A stretch of DNA of 64,000 nt from Aculops lycopersici (GCA_015350385.1 WNKI01000002.1:7894404-7958403); one strand, 5' to 3'; numbered from the stretch's first letter, positions 23,684 through 35,137 are shown. Made by a program: numbers and translations. The notes: a model not told the origin generated them from the sequence alone.

Positions 23684-25233
23684 CTAATGCTTTGATTTGT
23701 CCTTGAGATTCTCTTTCAACTTTTTCTCAGCCAACTTCCGCTCCTTCTCCATCTCAACCCGGAGTTCGCGAATCTTCTTCTTCAAAAGATTTCTATCGTT
23801 TGAGTTTAAAACCCCCAAACCCTTGAGCACGGTGCTATCCAGATTGATCAACGATTGCCCATTGACATTGCGGTCCTCAAACTTGGATATGTACTGATCT
23901 AAACCGAGAGCCAGAAGCCAAGTGCTAACTTGGTGAGTGGTCCACTCGGAAACTGGCTTCTCGTGCCACTCCTCATTAGCTTGGAATGGTCCATTTGAAA
24001 TTGGCTTGAACTTTTCATCGATAATCATCGAAGAGCCGCCAGTGGTTGCTATTGCCGAGCTTGTCAAGCTTCCGCCCATAAAGGCCGTTGCCGTTGTAAC
24101 CGGATGCACCATAGTGGTCATGTTGAGTTGGACATCACTGACCGCCTGGTGGTCGCGAATCTTGGAGCCAACAACAGTGATATTGTTGTTGTTTTGGATA
24201 TTTATATTGTTATTGTTGTTATTTAAACTATTGAGCGAGTTTGAGGACGGGTACGAGTTCACCGACTGAGGTGGCGAGGGCTCGTTATTTAGAGTGACTG
24301 GCATTGGCATTGGATTTAATCCATGGAATACCTTTGTTGGCTGGCCGCCAACTCCAATTGGGTGCGGCAGGTTGGGTTGACTAAGTCGATGGGAAGCGAG
24401 AGGATGGTTGTGTTGCTGTTGATGTTGATGTTGCTGCTTTCTTGCTAGCTGTTGACCAATCAATTCTTGTTCCGAGCTCGAGATTATTGTGGCAAAAGTG
24501 GATGTATTTCCGTTGCTTAGCATCATCAAATTGGCCAATTGTTGCTCCAAAATCGAAACAACCCTTTGTTTGATTTGTGGATTCTGTGTCGTTTGGTTGG
24601 AAGTGAAATTGTTCATCATGTGACGCAACAAGCCAAATACATCAAGTCGAGCTTGATGTTGGCAGTTAGCGGAAGATGTAAGCTTTTTGTTATTACTGTT
24701 GTTGGTTGCATCTAGGAGCGAGTAAAACTTAAGTCCATCATCGTAAACTGTTCTATCAATAGAGTCAATTAAAACGCCAAGTTCGTGTTCAATTTCATCC
24801 AACTTTTGCTGATACAATTGCTCGCGCCTATTGAAACTCTGCTCTCTCGATTGCATATCCTTGATGATCCTCTTTGCTCTATGATACTTTTTTTCTAAAA
24901 TTTGACTAGATTCGTGAATATCATTGGATTTTTGCTCCAGTTGCTGCGCCTTCTCTTGAGAATCCAGCAGTTCGCTTTGTGAGCATTCCAATTTTTGCTT
25001 GGCATCATTGAGACTCTCCTCCAAAGTTGTAATCTTCGTCTCGGCCGAGTTCTTGTATTCATCCAACTCCTTCACGGCCTCATAATATTGGCTCTGCAAA
25101 TCCCTCAAATTGGACTCTAATATCCTCTTTAAGCCAACCTCACGTTCCAGTGACTCGACGTAGTCTTTGCTATATTCAGGTTGCTGGACATCCTGCTTTT
25201 GGTTGGCGTTAGACTCGCCATTGTTTCCTCCAA
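23684..25233 (-). CDS. PPP1R9A: Neurabin/spinophilin, exon 2 (coiled coil and SAM domain)
   Basis: The acceptor GATTCAG before 25233 is in phase with the exon 1 donor at 28434 (split Val codon). The exon encodes the neurabin coiled coil (DYVESLEREVGLKRILESNL, SSQILEKKYHRAKRIIKDMQ, QLYQQKLDEIEHELGVLID), a long Q/N/S-rich linker, then a C-terminal SAM domain (WTTHQVSTWLLALGLDQYIS, KFEDRNVNGQSLINLDS, LKGLGVLNSNDRNLLKKKI) and a basic tail. The SAM domain marks neurabin-I type rather than vertebrate spinophilin. With exon 1 the product is about 1,129 residues. Between the PP1-binding region and the coiled coil the family normally has a PDZ domain. I found none in exon 1, exon 2 or the 3.2-kb intron. 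Confidence 0.88.
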
Positions 25234-27174
25234 CTGAATCATCAAATCATATGTGCGGCGATGAGAGGTGTGAAGTTCGGTTAGTTGATGATTTGGTTGG
25301 TGGTGTTCATAGATTGCGACAAGTGTGAAGCAAATTTTATAAACTCTGATTTGGCCAATGTGACGTCACTGCCTCGGGCAGGTGGCGCAGGTCTAAGGCA
25401 CTCACTTAGACAGGTAGATATGAGCGGCCATCAGATGCTCGCTATTCATGTGCATGTAGATGAGAGAGATGGAGAGAGAAGAACAATGAGCGATGAATGG
25501 AATCAATTATGGACGGCCGTCGCTCTAGTTTTCAAGCGAGAGTCAGTCTCACTGACTGACAGCTAGTCCATCAACACAATCTTAATGATGGAGTTGGCCA
25601 CTTGTTGCCGCTGTGCACCAGTAGCGGCTTATACTACACACTAACCCTCTGACCCTCAGCTAACACAATTCAACAAGCAAGTGGCTGGCCATTGGACATT
25701 TGGTAGATGGACAAAAGTCGCAACGGATGGTGGCGAGGTCAGAATGTACAAATTTAGTTTTAACCGTCGCCGCCAAGCGCAAATCCCCACTCACTAGTCG
25801 TCGCTACTGTTCGCTTCGTCGTTTGGGCCAAATTAAAACTAAGGGACGCCAACAAAAACAACAGCAAACCAACTCAATCAGCTGAACTAGCAATACCAAG
25901 ACCAAGACCAAATGAGCTCGCCCAAGCACGATGAAGATGAATATAAGTTTGTTGCTAAGCTCACAGAGATTCGGTTTAAGCACGAGTTTCGACTAACTTG
26001 ACACGCAGACAGGTGAGCTTGGCGAAATCAAATTGCGCGTCGGCTACACGAAGACTGGTTGGTTTGTGTTTCACCCGCGCCACCGCAATCTGGCTTCCTC
26101 GCATTCAAACTGAACGGACGGCCCCCTTCAGTTTGTAAGTTGGATCCAAGTTTCAGAATTGAGAATCAGAGAGTGAAAAAGACGGCTGCTGAAGCCAGAA
26201 TAAACGCGAGGGAGCTGGCAATAATGTGCATGTCTCAAAATGGCAATCTGCTGCTCTCACATCCCACTGCTGTTTAAGTCTCCGATTTAAGCTAGCATCA
26301 GGTTGTAGAGGTGTCGAAGAACTTAAACACGTAATGGTATTTACTATTGCTCTCGCTTTTACCTGGCGAATCGCGACGACAACAGCAACAGCAGCAGCCG
26401 CTATCCTACTCGCGCTCCGCCATACGCCCACACGCGTAACAACTTTCCATCCGCGCGCACACTTGTTGCTACATGCCCATGATTCGCCTATGGCTCTCGC
26501 TTATGGTTAGTTTGGGTTTGCCTATGACAAACTTTCTCAGGTGTGCCCACCGTTTTGGCTGGCTAAATTCACAGTGCAGACAAACGACGACAACGTTTGT
26601 CGGTTAGTCCACATGCCTAAAAGAAAGGAAGAAAGACAGAGATGCAAGTTGCGGTTGTGGGCCGCACTTTTCTTGATGATCGCCCACTAGATCAGTCTCT
26701 AGAAATTCGCGCAGGAAATGAGCGCACTTGGTTAGCGAGATCGAATTGGTAGCTCATCCATTTGTCCAGGTAAAGAGCAACAAGTTATCGGGGTCTGGTT
26801 CTTTCATTCAATAGTCATAAGGTAGCAACAGGTGAGCAAGCAAGTGAGAGAGTGGACACACAACAAAGCATAGACTCTCTGTTTCATTGACTTGAGTTAA
26901 AAATGATTTCTAGTAATCGTGTTTTGATCTAGTGTTAGTTAGACATTAAGTTACCTCTATTAACTCATAACTACTAAAATACTGTTATTACTATTACTAA
27001 AACTATTAGTTCTGTGATCCAATTTTGCTCTACTTTTGATAAAAATCAATCGAATGTCAAGGTTTTAATCAAGAGCTAGAGAGTTGGGTGACGATGACAT
27101 GAGCCCAAAGAGTTTAAAAATTAAAGCTAAAATATAGAAATTACAAGATAGAAGAGGGAAAAGAAGAGTTCAGA
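25234..27174. other. Part of the neurabin intron and promoter of the nested ZP gene
   Basis: About 1.9 kb with no supported coding exon on either strand. I looked specifically on the minus strand for PDZ carboxylate-loop (GLGI-like) coding and saw none. One exact copy of the recurrent word lies at 25596. A TATA-like TTTATAAA occurs near 25337-25344. Confidence 0.5.
25596..25608 (-). repeat. Recurrent word GCAACAAGTGGCC, copy 2
   Basis: Exact copy on the minus strand (plus strand reads GGCCACTTGTTGC), in the neurabin intron. Confidence 0.7.
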
Positions 27175-28581
27175 ATGGAGTTGAGAAAGCAAATCAAGAG
27201 GATGAATTCCAAAAGATATTCAAATATTCTATCACTATTTTATACAATATCAAACTTAGCTTTAGTCACAAGCGCACTGCAATTTACAAATGAAACCACA
27301 TTCACCACGGGTGGTGGTAGCGGCATCACTTCCGTCGAGTCGGAAACGGGCGAAGGTGGACTGGTGTTCACGAATCCCTCAAACATAAAGCCAAATACTG
27401 ATCCAGAGAATACTCTTGATATCGTTCAAAAGGCGCGAAACAATGAGTTCAGTGCCGAGATGTTGACCAATAAAACTCGCGCAATGATCTCATGTGAAAC
27501 AGGTGAAATTTTGGTTAGATTGAATTTCACCGAACCATTCAGGGGTGTTGGCTATGCCGACTACGATCGCTCCTCGCCTTGCAAGTTCTTTGGCGACGGT
27601 GGCCAATATTACGAGATGCGCTTGCCATTGAAGGGATGTGGAACTAAACAGGAAGCGCCAAGATTGTTTATCAACAATATTATACTTCGCTTTCATAGAT
27701 CTCTAGAATTGGAAGAGGACGAAGCAAAGACGATTGTCTGTCGCTACCCTCCACCTCAAGCTCCCGCTCCACCCCCGCCGCCAGGTTTACCTGCAAAGGT
27801 TATTCAAGTTCCACCTGAGCCAGCAAAACTAACCCAATACGAGCCCTTCGTTATCATTGCCGGCCTCTTGTTTTTTGCACTTTTATTGGCGGGTATTGGA
27901 ACCACCTCCTATGTAACGAAGAAACAAGTACTAAAACCAATTAACACTCCTCTGCCAATAACCTCAACCACAGAATATGACACCTATATAGATAATCAAT
28001 CAATTATAACCGTCGAGGACATAGAAACTAATATGAAAATTGTTCCATTGCCAAAATTAACCACACAGGTGGTTGATGATGTGTTCATTACAAACATTCA
28101 TGAAATCGAAACAATTGAAGATTTAGTTCACCACAAACATGTCATTCCTAAGCCTCATTTGGAGCGACATGAGCTAGAGGATGTTTATATAACAAACGAG
28201 GAGGAGATCATGAATGAAGAAATATTGAGACAGCAACAGTTGGCCAGAGAGCGTCAGCTTAATAGATTAGATTGTGATGATGCTTATATAACAAATCAAG
28301 ATGAAATAACTGAAGAAAAACAACTAACTCAACAGAAGATGCTCAAGCAAAAGCCTAAAATTGAGATTAGAACAATAGAGGATACATTCATTACAAATGT
28401 TGATGAAATTGAGAAGCGCGAAAATACTACTCACCTGAAAAATCATGAGCAGAGCTCATCATCGCGTCATCATCTTGAGGAATCATATGAGACTGAGGAG
28501 CGTTATCTTGAGGGCCAGCAGTATCAGCATCAAGATGACCGTGATCGACTAGAATACCGCGAGGGATACCGCGATTGTTAG
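27175..28581 (+). CDS. ZP-N domain membrane protein with repeated cytoplasmic motif
   Basis: 468 residues, single exon. A signal peptide follows the start (second Met at residue 11; hydrophobic SLFYTISNLALVTSA). Residues about 100-190 form a ZP-N module: MISCETGEILVRLNFTEPF, CKFFGDGGQYYEMRLPLKGC, RLFINNIILRFH and AKTIVCRYPPP, with four spaced cysteines. A Pro-rich stalk and one TM helix (FVIIAGLLFFALLLAGIG, about 222-245) follow. There is no ZP-C half or furin site, so it is a ZP-N-only type I protein. The 220-residue cytoplasmic tail repeats D-D-[VAT]-[FY]-I-T-N-x-x-E-I four times about 35-40 residues apart, with a weaker leading copy. Arthropod ZP proteins organise apical extracellular matrix and cuticle. 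The gene sits inside the neurabin intron on the other strand, and its last 147 bases overlap neurabin exon 1. Confidence 0.85.
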   Translation: MELRKQIKRMNSKRYSNILSLFYTISNLALVTSALQFTNETTFTTGGGSGITSVESETGEGGLVFTNPSNIKPNTDPENTLDIVQKARNNEFSAEMLTNKTRAMISCETGEILVRLNFTEPFRGVGYADYDRSSPCKFFGDGGQYYEMRLPLKGCGTKQEAPRLFINNIILRFHRSLELEEDEAKTIVCRYPPPQAPAPPPPPGLPAKVIQVPPEPAKLTQYEPFVIIAGLLFFALLLAGIGTTSYVTKKQVLKPINTPLPITSTTEYDTYIDNQSIITVEDIETNMKIVPLPKLTTQVVDDVFITNIHEIETIEDLVHHKHVIPKPHLERHELEDVYITNEEEIMNEEILRQQQLARERQLNRLDCDDAYITNQDEITEEKQLTQQKMLKQKPKIEIRTIEDTFITNVDEIEKRENTTHLKNHEQSSSSRHHLEESYETEERYLEGQQYQHQDDRDRLEYREGYRDC

Positions 28582-30274
28582 TTGCTTTAGCTCCTGTGAC
28601 CTCAATATTCGACTTTGAACTTGAGGAGTTTGAGGATGAGGAGAAATCTATTAAAGGATTCAATGTAATTACTGCCCCATTAGCTTCTGTAATTTCAACT
28701 CGCATAACTTCGTCCATTTCCACCTGCTCATCGTCGCTATCCGCCTGACTTTCATCTGGGTCTTTCAAACCCTGACGCTCTCGCGACTTTTCAATCTCGT
28801 ACTCGGCCGATGCGGCCACTGGATCTATGTCGTCATTCCGTCTATCATAATCCTCAACTGCATGAGTATCGAAAATTTTTGCCGGCTCCTCGCTAAATCT
28901 AACCTTATTTTTGCTGGCATTGCTGCTAGTTGTTGAGTTATTACTTTCGTTTGGCAAATTTAGTGGCCCTGCAGCCATTGGTTCTCTATTTTCTTTCTCT
29001 TGTTGCTCTGTCTTGAAGGTACTCGTCTTGCTATGATCTAACTGGTCATGAGATTTGGCTGTGACTTCATTCGATTCCTCGATGGTGCTGACAAAACCAG
29101 AGCTTGGCGACACCAAAGAGCTTGCTGCAGATTCAGTCTTCTTGCTTAGTAATCTACGCGCTTCCTCCTCTGTCATCATTTCAACATCTTGGAAACACTG
29201 ATCAAAGTCTAGAGTTTCAGGTATACCGCTGATATCGCAATTACTCAAGTCTTGGATGGTGCAATTTGGATCTGGCTTCTCGTCGCGCGCAATCTCGAGC
29301 ACAATCTTGTCTATCAGATCCTTAGGTGGCGGTTGTTTGGTAATGGAAGCAGTGGTGATGGTTGTGGTGGAGGGAGCTGTAGTTGTACTTGGTGCTTTGG
29401 ATTGTGATACAATGCGACTCCTTGGACTCTCTGGACCACCGGTTCTCACATTGGATCGTCCAGTAATGGAGGAAGCCATAACTCTTGGCTGGGGTCTAGG
29501 TTGGGTTGTGTGTCCAGAGGCTGAACTCTCTGATTTGTTCGTACTACTTGTTGGCGCCACATGGGATCTCGTCGTTAATTGGCCGCTATTAGTTGCTGGA
29601 AGTCGTGATCTTGGTGATGTGCCATTGGCACCGGTGGCTTTAGATTGGCTGGCAGCCTGAGCTCGCGCGGCCGCGGCCGCCGCGTACCTACTGGCCACGG
29701 TGCCCCGTGGCTTAGATACACTATCGGTGCAACTTTTGAGAGTCGATTTTTCATTTTGACTAGGCCTCGAGTTAAGCGAATTCGTCGAAGCGTTGGCACT
29801 AGATAGACGTTCAAAAACCGCCTTTGCACTGCGAAATCTCGACACCCGACTTGCCGTTCGATTCAAGCCGCGAGATGGTGAACTAGATGTTGTATTGATA
29901 CTGCTACTGCTTCCATTTGTTGGCGAACACTTGTCCTTGTCACCGTGCAAACTATTGCCACTAGAGTTTAGTCTGTCCATTGACATTGTTTGGCGCTTAT
30001 TAGCTAACAATTGTCTGTTTGCATTGTTGCTGTTTCCGGGACTAGTCCTATTTATACTGCTCGTGGTCGTCCGAATCTCCCTCACAATAGGCGAGGTAGT
30101 TTGCGATGTAGATTCACTAGTGGCTTTAGTGTTACCACTACTATTATTTGAAATGCCACCGCCTTTCTGGAGACTGGTGCCATTTGGTCGGACGGTGGCA
30201 GCGGCTGAGTTTGCCGCCACGGAGTTTGTTGTCGTGGTTGTGGTTGTAGTTGTTGTTATTGTTGGGCGCTGCAT
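28435..30274 (-). CDS. PPP1R9A: Neurabin/spinophilin, exon 1 (PP1- and actin-binding half)
   Basis: ATG 30274 (MQRPTITTTT) is the first ATG in this frame; an in-frame stop lies just upstream and the longer frame uses a TTG. The first 330 residues are Ser/Thr/Asn-rich with a basic block (SRVSRFRSAKAVFERL) like the actin-binding N-terminus of neurabins. The diagnostic block is KNKVRFSEEPAKIF...EDYDRRNDDIDPVAASAEYE, which contains the RVxF-type PP1 docking motif (KVRF) and the conserved segment after it. Neurabins target PP1 to actin-rich sites such as synapses. After AEYEIEKSRER the sequence turns into an acidic linker (DPDESQADSDDEQVEMDE) instead of a PDZ domain. Donor TTTCAG/GTGAGT at 28434 is strong. 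The exon overlaps the 3' coding end of the ZP-N gene on the opposite strand. Confidence 0.88.
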
Positions 30275-31734
30275 GACGCCCAATGTTATGATTTGCTGGA
30301 ACTATGATTGGATCAGTTGCCCTGCTTTTGTTGTTTGGTTTAGTAATATTGGTAATGATGCTAAAATTCTCAGTTAATTGCATTTGATTGGATGTTGTCA
30401 GATTGTCTTCTAGTTTCTATACTAAAATAATAAGATTACATAACTAAAATACATGCTCTAGTTTTGTTTCTACTTGATATAAACTTGAAGTAAAACTTAT
30501 GGACACAAAAATATATGGACTATGTTGTTTCTTTCTTTAAATGCAACTTTTGGTTCCTTCCTTCTGTTACTTGTAGTTTCTGTTCAATATTGGATTGACT
30601 AATATTAAAATATATTCATATATATATTTATATATAAATAATTAAAGATAGATTAGAAAAATAATAATAATTTTCACTTATGTTTAGTAAATTTCCATTA
30701 CCTTAAGCCTTTGGTTTGGGCCATGACTTCTTCTGGTGTTGGTCAATTTTGGACTACCGCCGACAGACAAGCTCACTGTTATGGACAATCTCGTTCACTT
30801 GCGCACACACACAAACCCACACTCAAACTCGCAGTATGTGAGAGAGAAGCAAGCAAGAAGGGACACAACTGGAGCGAGCGAATGGAAGTCGCCGTGTTGT
30901 TGTCGTTTTATTATATCGCTGATGGTCAGATGGCCTCTTCCATTCTGTTTTATTATGATGCAATCGATTCAATCACTCCCAACAACAACTTGTTCCGACG
31001 CTCGCTGGCTCACTCGCTTGCTTGTCGCACTATTCACCTGTCGTGTAGTTTGTGTTTCTACTTCTACTTCTACCTCTGCTTCTGCGCCACTTGAGTCTCT
31101 AAAACTTCAAAAGTCGACACGACGAATCCTGTCAACATTAGAGGCGGTAGTGGTGAGGAGGAGGAGGAGGAGAAGGAAAGCTCGCACTCTAGCGCCCACT
31201 AGCAGACACCTAGTCGTCGTAGTCTTCGCACTAATGACTTAGAGTTTAGTCCAACTTTTCTACCCAAAGAGGGAGAAAAAACTAAAATTTTTATCCTAGT
31301 CTCGATGGCTAGATTGATATAAGCAATGGAGTGGAGATGATACACAAACTCACAGGTGGCTGGTTAACAAGTCGAGTGAGTCTATATTTCTTCTTTGTTG
31401 TGGTTGGTGTCACTCACTCACTCTAAACTCTGCCGCCGTTGTCATTCACTTTGCCTGCAAAATTTGCGGGGCCGGCGCACAAGACGCAACAGAACACAAC
31501 GCAACGCAATGCACACACAAACAGGCGGACAAGCATACACGGTGGTTGCGAGTTGCAAACTCTCGCGCTGTCGTCGGTACTATTGGTTCTCAATGTTACA
31601 TGCAACGGCACAGACTCGGCTGCCGCTTTTTGCAGTAGTACAGTTCGGTCTAGTGCAGACTTTGCGGCTCGCCAGCGCGTCAAATCCTATCTGGCCGCCG
31701 CACAGTCGCCACAGATGAGCGGCAATACAGAAAC

Positions 31735-31813
<79 letters not shown>

Positions 31814-31932
31814 GAGTACGTACGTACGTACGTACGTACGTACGTACGTACGTACGTACGTACGTCGTACGTGTCGTTACGTTACGTTACGTTACGTTAC
31901 GTTACGTACNNNNNNNNNNNNNNNNNNNNAGN

Positions 31933-31965
<33 letters not shown>

Positions 31966-33601
31966 CAATGGGAAAACTCACGTTCAGAAGCCTGTGTGCT
32001 GTTCCTATGTCTGTGTGTAATTTTCTATCCACCTGTAAAGAGCGTCAACAACAACAAGTTGACGCAACTGGATTAGCCAACTTCAAAACACGCCGAGCTA
32101 GCAGGTGAGAGAGAGGGAGAGCTACAAGTCTCAAGCTCCTGGACGACGAGATACTAACTAGAGAGGCCGTCGTCGTCGTCGCCACCGCGGGATGAGCCTT
32201 AATAACTCTGCTGATGATCAGCATACTGCGGCGAGCCGGCTAGCTTGCCAAACGGCGACTCTTCCCCCATTTCGTAGCCAGGAGCAGTAGTAGTGTTATT
32301 AGCTGCACTACAAGCTAATGCTTTAACTCAAACCTCAGCGAGAGGATTGCGTCGCGAGGGGGTTGCTCGTAGGTTTGGACGATAAGATGGAGAAGGAGGA
32401 GGACGATGGTCAACAAGTGGCCGAGCAACAAAACTCTCGAAAGTTTACGGCCGCCAAACGAGGAGAGGATCTGGTCCTCTGCGAAAAAACAGTCGCTGAA
32501 GAGGAGGATGCGACCGGCCACTGTGAGATGATTGGGCGGCGAGGGAGTGTGGCAGCTATCTTCGTCGTCGTCGCCGTCATAAGCTGGGATAGATGGAGAC
32601 TGACGCTGATGAGTTGCCGCTGGTCGTAGTCGTGTGGCGGCCACTTGTTAGAGCTAGCGAGACTCTCGTTCGTCTATGAATTCTTCTTGGCTCGAATACG
32701 AAGACCAAGCGAAAAGGACCACCGAAAGGATGGCGGCCAACTTGACCTGGATTCGCGAAGCTCGCAGCTCATCTCCAGCGTTAGCCTCTCGCTTCTCCTC
32801 CACTTGCCGGGCGTCTATCCCACTCTCCCGAGGAGTCAGTATATCAGGTAAATCTGCCTCTTCTGGCACCATGGCCATTGGCGGCTGGCCGATGGGCGCG
32901 CTAGTTTGGCGCCGCCACTAATCTAGAGTGCTATTGCTTTTACCCGCTCATCCGTCGACTTCGGTGGCGGTGGCTGCAGGTAAAAGTTTTGCCTGTCGAA
33001 GTAATGAGAAAGAGAGAGAGAGAGAAAGGAGAACGAATAAGCAACAAAACGACTTGCACTCTCGCCAGTTAGCTAACAAGAGAGCATGAGCGAGCTAACC
33101 AACCAAACGTTTGCTAACGGGCCAGTCCATTATAGTGGACACGACCGAGCGGTTGTCTGCAGTAAGTGAACTGTGTGATAATAACGACGAGCGCCACTTG
33201 TTGCTGCATTTGCATTTGATAACACCACGAAATGAGCAATGAACTTTCCTATCTCTCTCCCCCTTCGCTTGTTCGTGGTCCTCGGCGGGCTGGCTGGCCG
33301 GTCGCCAAGTCAGTGGGTACAGTTCAGGTAAGCCAAGTCGAGTCAAGTTTAGTGAATCTTCTCTTTAGTATCTATTTAGTCGCCAGTTAAGCTACAATTG
33401 AAACAACATTAGATGCAACAACAACTACAACAATCTCCTACTTCATTCGTTCCTTTAATGCACTCACTCAAGTTCACTCCAACTTCATCGCTTCTATGAC
33501 GAATGAAATGAGCTAAGTCAGGCAGGTAACTCCACTTGTTGCTTCCACAATTTAGCTTTTCAAATTCCAATAGCAACCTAAACTTTAAACGAGCCATCTA
33601 T
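30275..33601. other. Upstream region of neurabin with microsatellites and a gap
   Basis: About 3.3 kb without a supported gene. It holds an AT-rich stretch (30600-30670), the complex microsatellite with Ns (31739-31962), purine-rich stretches around 31150-31175 and 33008-33030, and four near or exact copies of the recurrent decamer (32411, 32641, 33194, 33532). Part of it may be 5' UTR or the first intron of neurabin. Confidence 0.5.
31739..31962. repeat. Compound microsatellite with an assembly gap
   Basis: (GA)n to 31810, then a (TACG)n block to about 31865, then (TTACG)n to 31909, a run of 20 Ns (31910-31929), and (GA)n again to 31962 with one more N at 31932. The true length is unknown. 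Open frames that cross it (long Arg-Glu runs) are artefacts. Confidence 0.95.
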
Positions 33602-33888
33602 TCAAACGACCTCGGCCAGCTTCTGTGGCTCTTGAATCCTAGCGGGTAACTCGATGCATCCAATAAGATCGCCCTTCTCGTCGACCAGGCGCACGAAAAC
33701 GTCGACATTTATCTTTGGATAGGTCCTCAGGATTGGCAATGTTAGCTTGAATTTATACAACTTGTTAGCCTCGAGCGGACAATCGAAGCCGTAGTTTCCG
33801 CAGGCCAAGTCGGGATTAATGTGGAACGGAACTGGCAAGGTGCTCAGCTTGCCCGCCACTTTCACTTTAACTGACTCGATTTTTTGCT
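33602..33888 (-). CDS. NPC2: NPC2-like ML-domain protein, exon 3
   Basis: Last exon, with acceptor ATTAG before 33888. It encodes VKVAGKLSTLPVPFHINPDL, ACGNYGFDCPLEANKLYKFK and TYPKINVDVFVRLVDEKGDL ending in IGCIELPARIQ, which is the core of the ML (MD-2-related lipid-binding) beta sandwich with its conserved cysteines (C-x-x-x-x-x-x-C pair and GCIELP). Confidence 0.9.
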
Positions 33889-34234
33889 CTAATTGTAGTC
33901 GGCGTAGTAATCGGCGATTCGGTTGTTTTAATTTCCATTTCGTTGTTGTTATTATTTAGGTTGTGGTTTGTTTTGTTTTTAGAGTTGCAAGTTTCAGGTA
34001 TGATCACGATGATTATGATGATGAAGTCGGTACAGTACAACGAAAAGGTAAGTGAATGAAGGATTGAAAATTGGGTGAGTTGGTCGAGGTTTCGGTTGGT
34101 GGTTAGTAGGTCAAGTAATTGAGTGAAGTGGACGAGCATCAAAACTCGAGACTCATAGTTGAAGGTGGAAAATTTGATGATGATTATGACTAAAATAGTA
34201 GCAACAGCTACGGAGGTGAATATGGAAAACTTAC

Positions 34235-34354
34235 TTGGTACAAAATCAAGCTCAATGGTCTTGTTAAATCCACGGACAAATGGACAAGAGTCGTTTTGAC
34301 TCTCGCAATCGCTTACTTTAACATCCTTGACTTCGGCTATCGACTTGGCCGAGT
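34235..34354 (-). CDS. NPC2: NPC2-like ML-domain protein, exon 2
   Basis: 120-base exon with acceptor CAACAG (exon starts at 34354) and donor CCAA/GTAAGT (ends at 34235). It encodes SAKSIAEVKDVKVSDCESQN followed by SCPFVRGFNKTIELDFVP. This matches the NPC2 pattern of C..V.V..C...PC.L.RG.N.TI.IDF, including the N-glycosylation sequon NKT. Phase 1 on both sides. Confidence 0.88.
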
Positions 34355-34535
34355 CTGTTGTGGTGGTGGTGATCGTTGTTGTTTTCGCCGTTGTCGTTAA
34401 TTGCAGATTTGATTTTCAATTTTGATTATGCGAAAAGAAACAGAGGTGAGCTAAATTAGTGGGTGCGCACAAGAAAAGCTACAGGTGTCTTCCTCTACTT
34501 TGCCCTTTGAGGTAGCTTGCCAGACTAAAACTTAC

Positions 34536-34620
34536 CGCAAACACTGTATTTTGTAGCCTCGGTAGTCAGAGAGAAACAACTAATAGCTAGCAAGACTGCG
34601 ATTGAAACTGGAAGTCTCAT
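34536..34620 (-). CDS. NPC2: NPC2-like ML-domain protein, exon 1 (signal peptide)
   Basis: ATG 34620 begins MRLPVSIAVLLAISCFSLTT, a signal peptide, then EATKYSVC with the first domain cysteine. Donor TGCG/GTAAGT at 34535. The three exons total 492 bases, 163 residues, matching the roughly 150-residue NPC2 family. NPC2 is a soluble lysosomal or secreted sterol-binding protein that passes cholesterol to NPC1; arthropods have several copies, some extracellular. I cannot say which clade this belongs to. Confidence 0.88.
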
Positions 34621-35137
34621 TTTCTTCAAATTTATTTAGATTTCCAGATTTTTGTGGAACTTTTTAGATGTTTTGGTTATTATGTTGCTTATGTTGGTGT
34701 CGTTGTCGTCGCCGTGAATCTCGTGGCTTTTTTTAGTTTTCAAGTCGACAAGTTTCAATTTTTATTTATTTATGTCACTTATTTTATGCCAATCAGCTTA
34801 TTTGTACACGAAACAACCGCAAAAATACAACTAGTTTTAGTAAGATGCTTTGCCTGCTAAAGCTAGACAGTAAAAATTGTCATCGTACAAGGCTCTTGCT
34901 GTGCAAATTCTACAGGCAACGCGAGCTTCTGTTTTCATGTTTCTAGCGCCATTTGCCTCAGGAAAATCCACAAGTTTGCCTACATGATTGACGATGTCGC
35001 CTTGGTATACCTATTGGCTACTAGGCAAGCTAATGGCAATCAGACTGCCTAACTCCTCAAGGCTGCTATTCAAATATCGAGACAATTAGTAGTACACCAC
35101 TCAAGCCGCCTACTTAATGTAGCAACAAACTCAAGCA

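Noticed and set aside
28435..30274. Neurabin exon 1 as a separate gene from the coiled-coil/SAM exon
   Set aside because: Strand, order, donor/acceptor strength and phase all agree with one gene, and both halves match the same family.
29793..30377. 194-residue plus-strand frame opposite neurabin exon 1
   Set aside because: Antisense shadow of Ser/Thr/Asn-rich coding; the Leu/Val runs are complements of polar codons.
31874..31909. (TTACG)n resembling the arthropod telomere repeat TTAGG
   Set aside because: The unit differs, it is short, and it grades into the adjacent TACG tract, so local slippage explains it better than an interstitial telomere.
31439..32020. 193-residue plus-strand frame with long Arg-Glu runs
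   Set aside because: It is created by the GA/TACG microsatellite and crosses the N gap; no domain or splice context.
33867..34142. 91-residue minus-strand frame in the NPC2 intron
   Set aside because: Low-complexity Ile/Asn content and no conserved motif; it conflicts with the phase-consistent splice model of NPC2.
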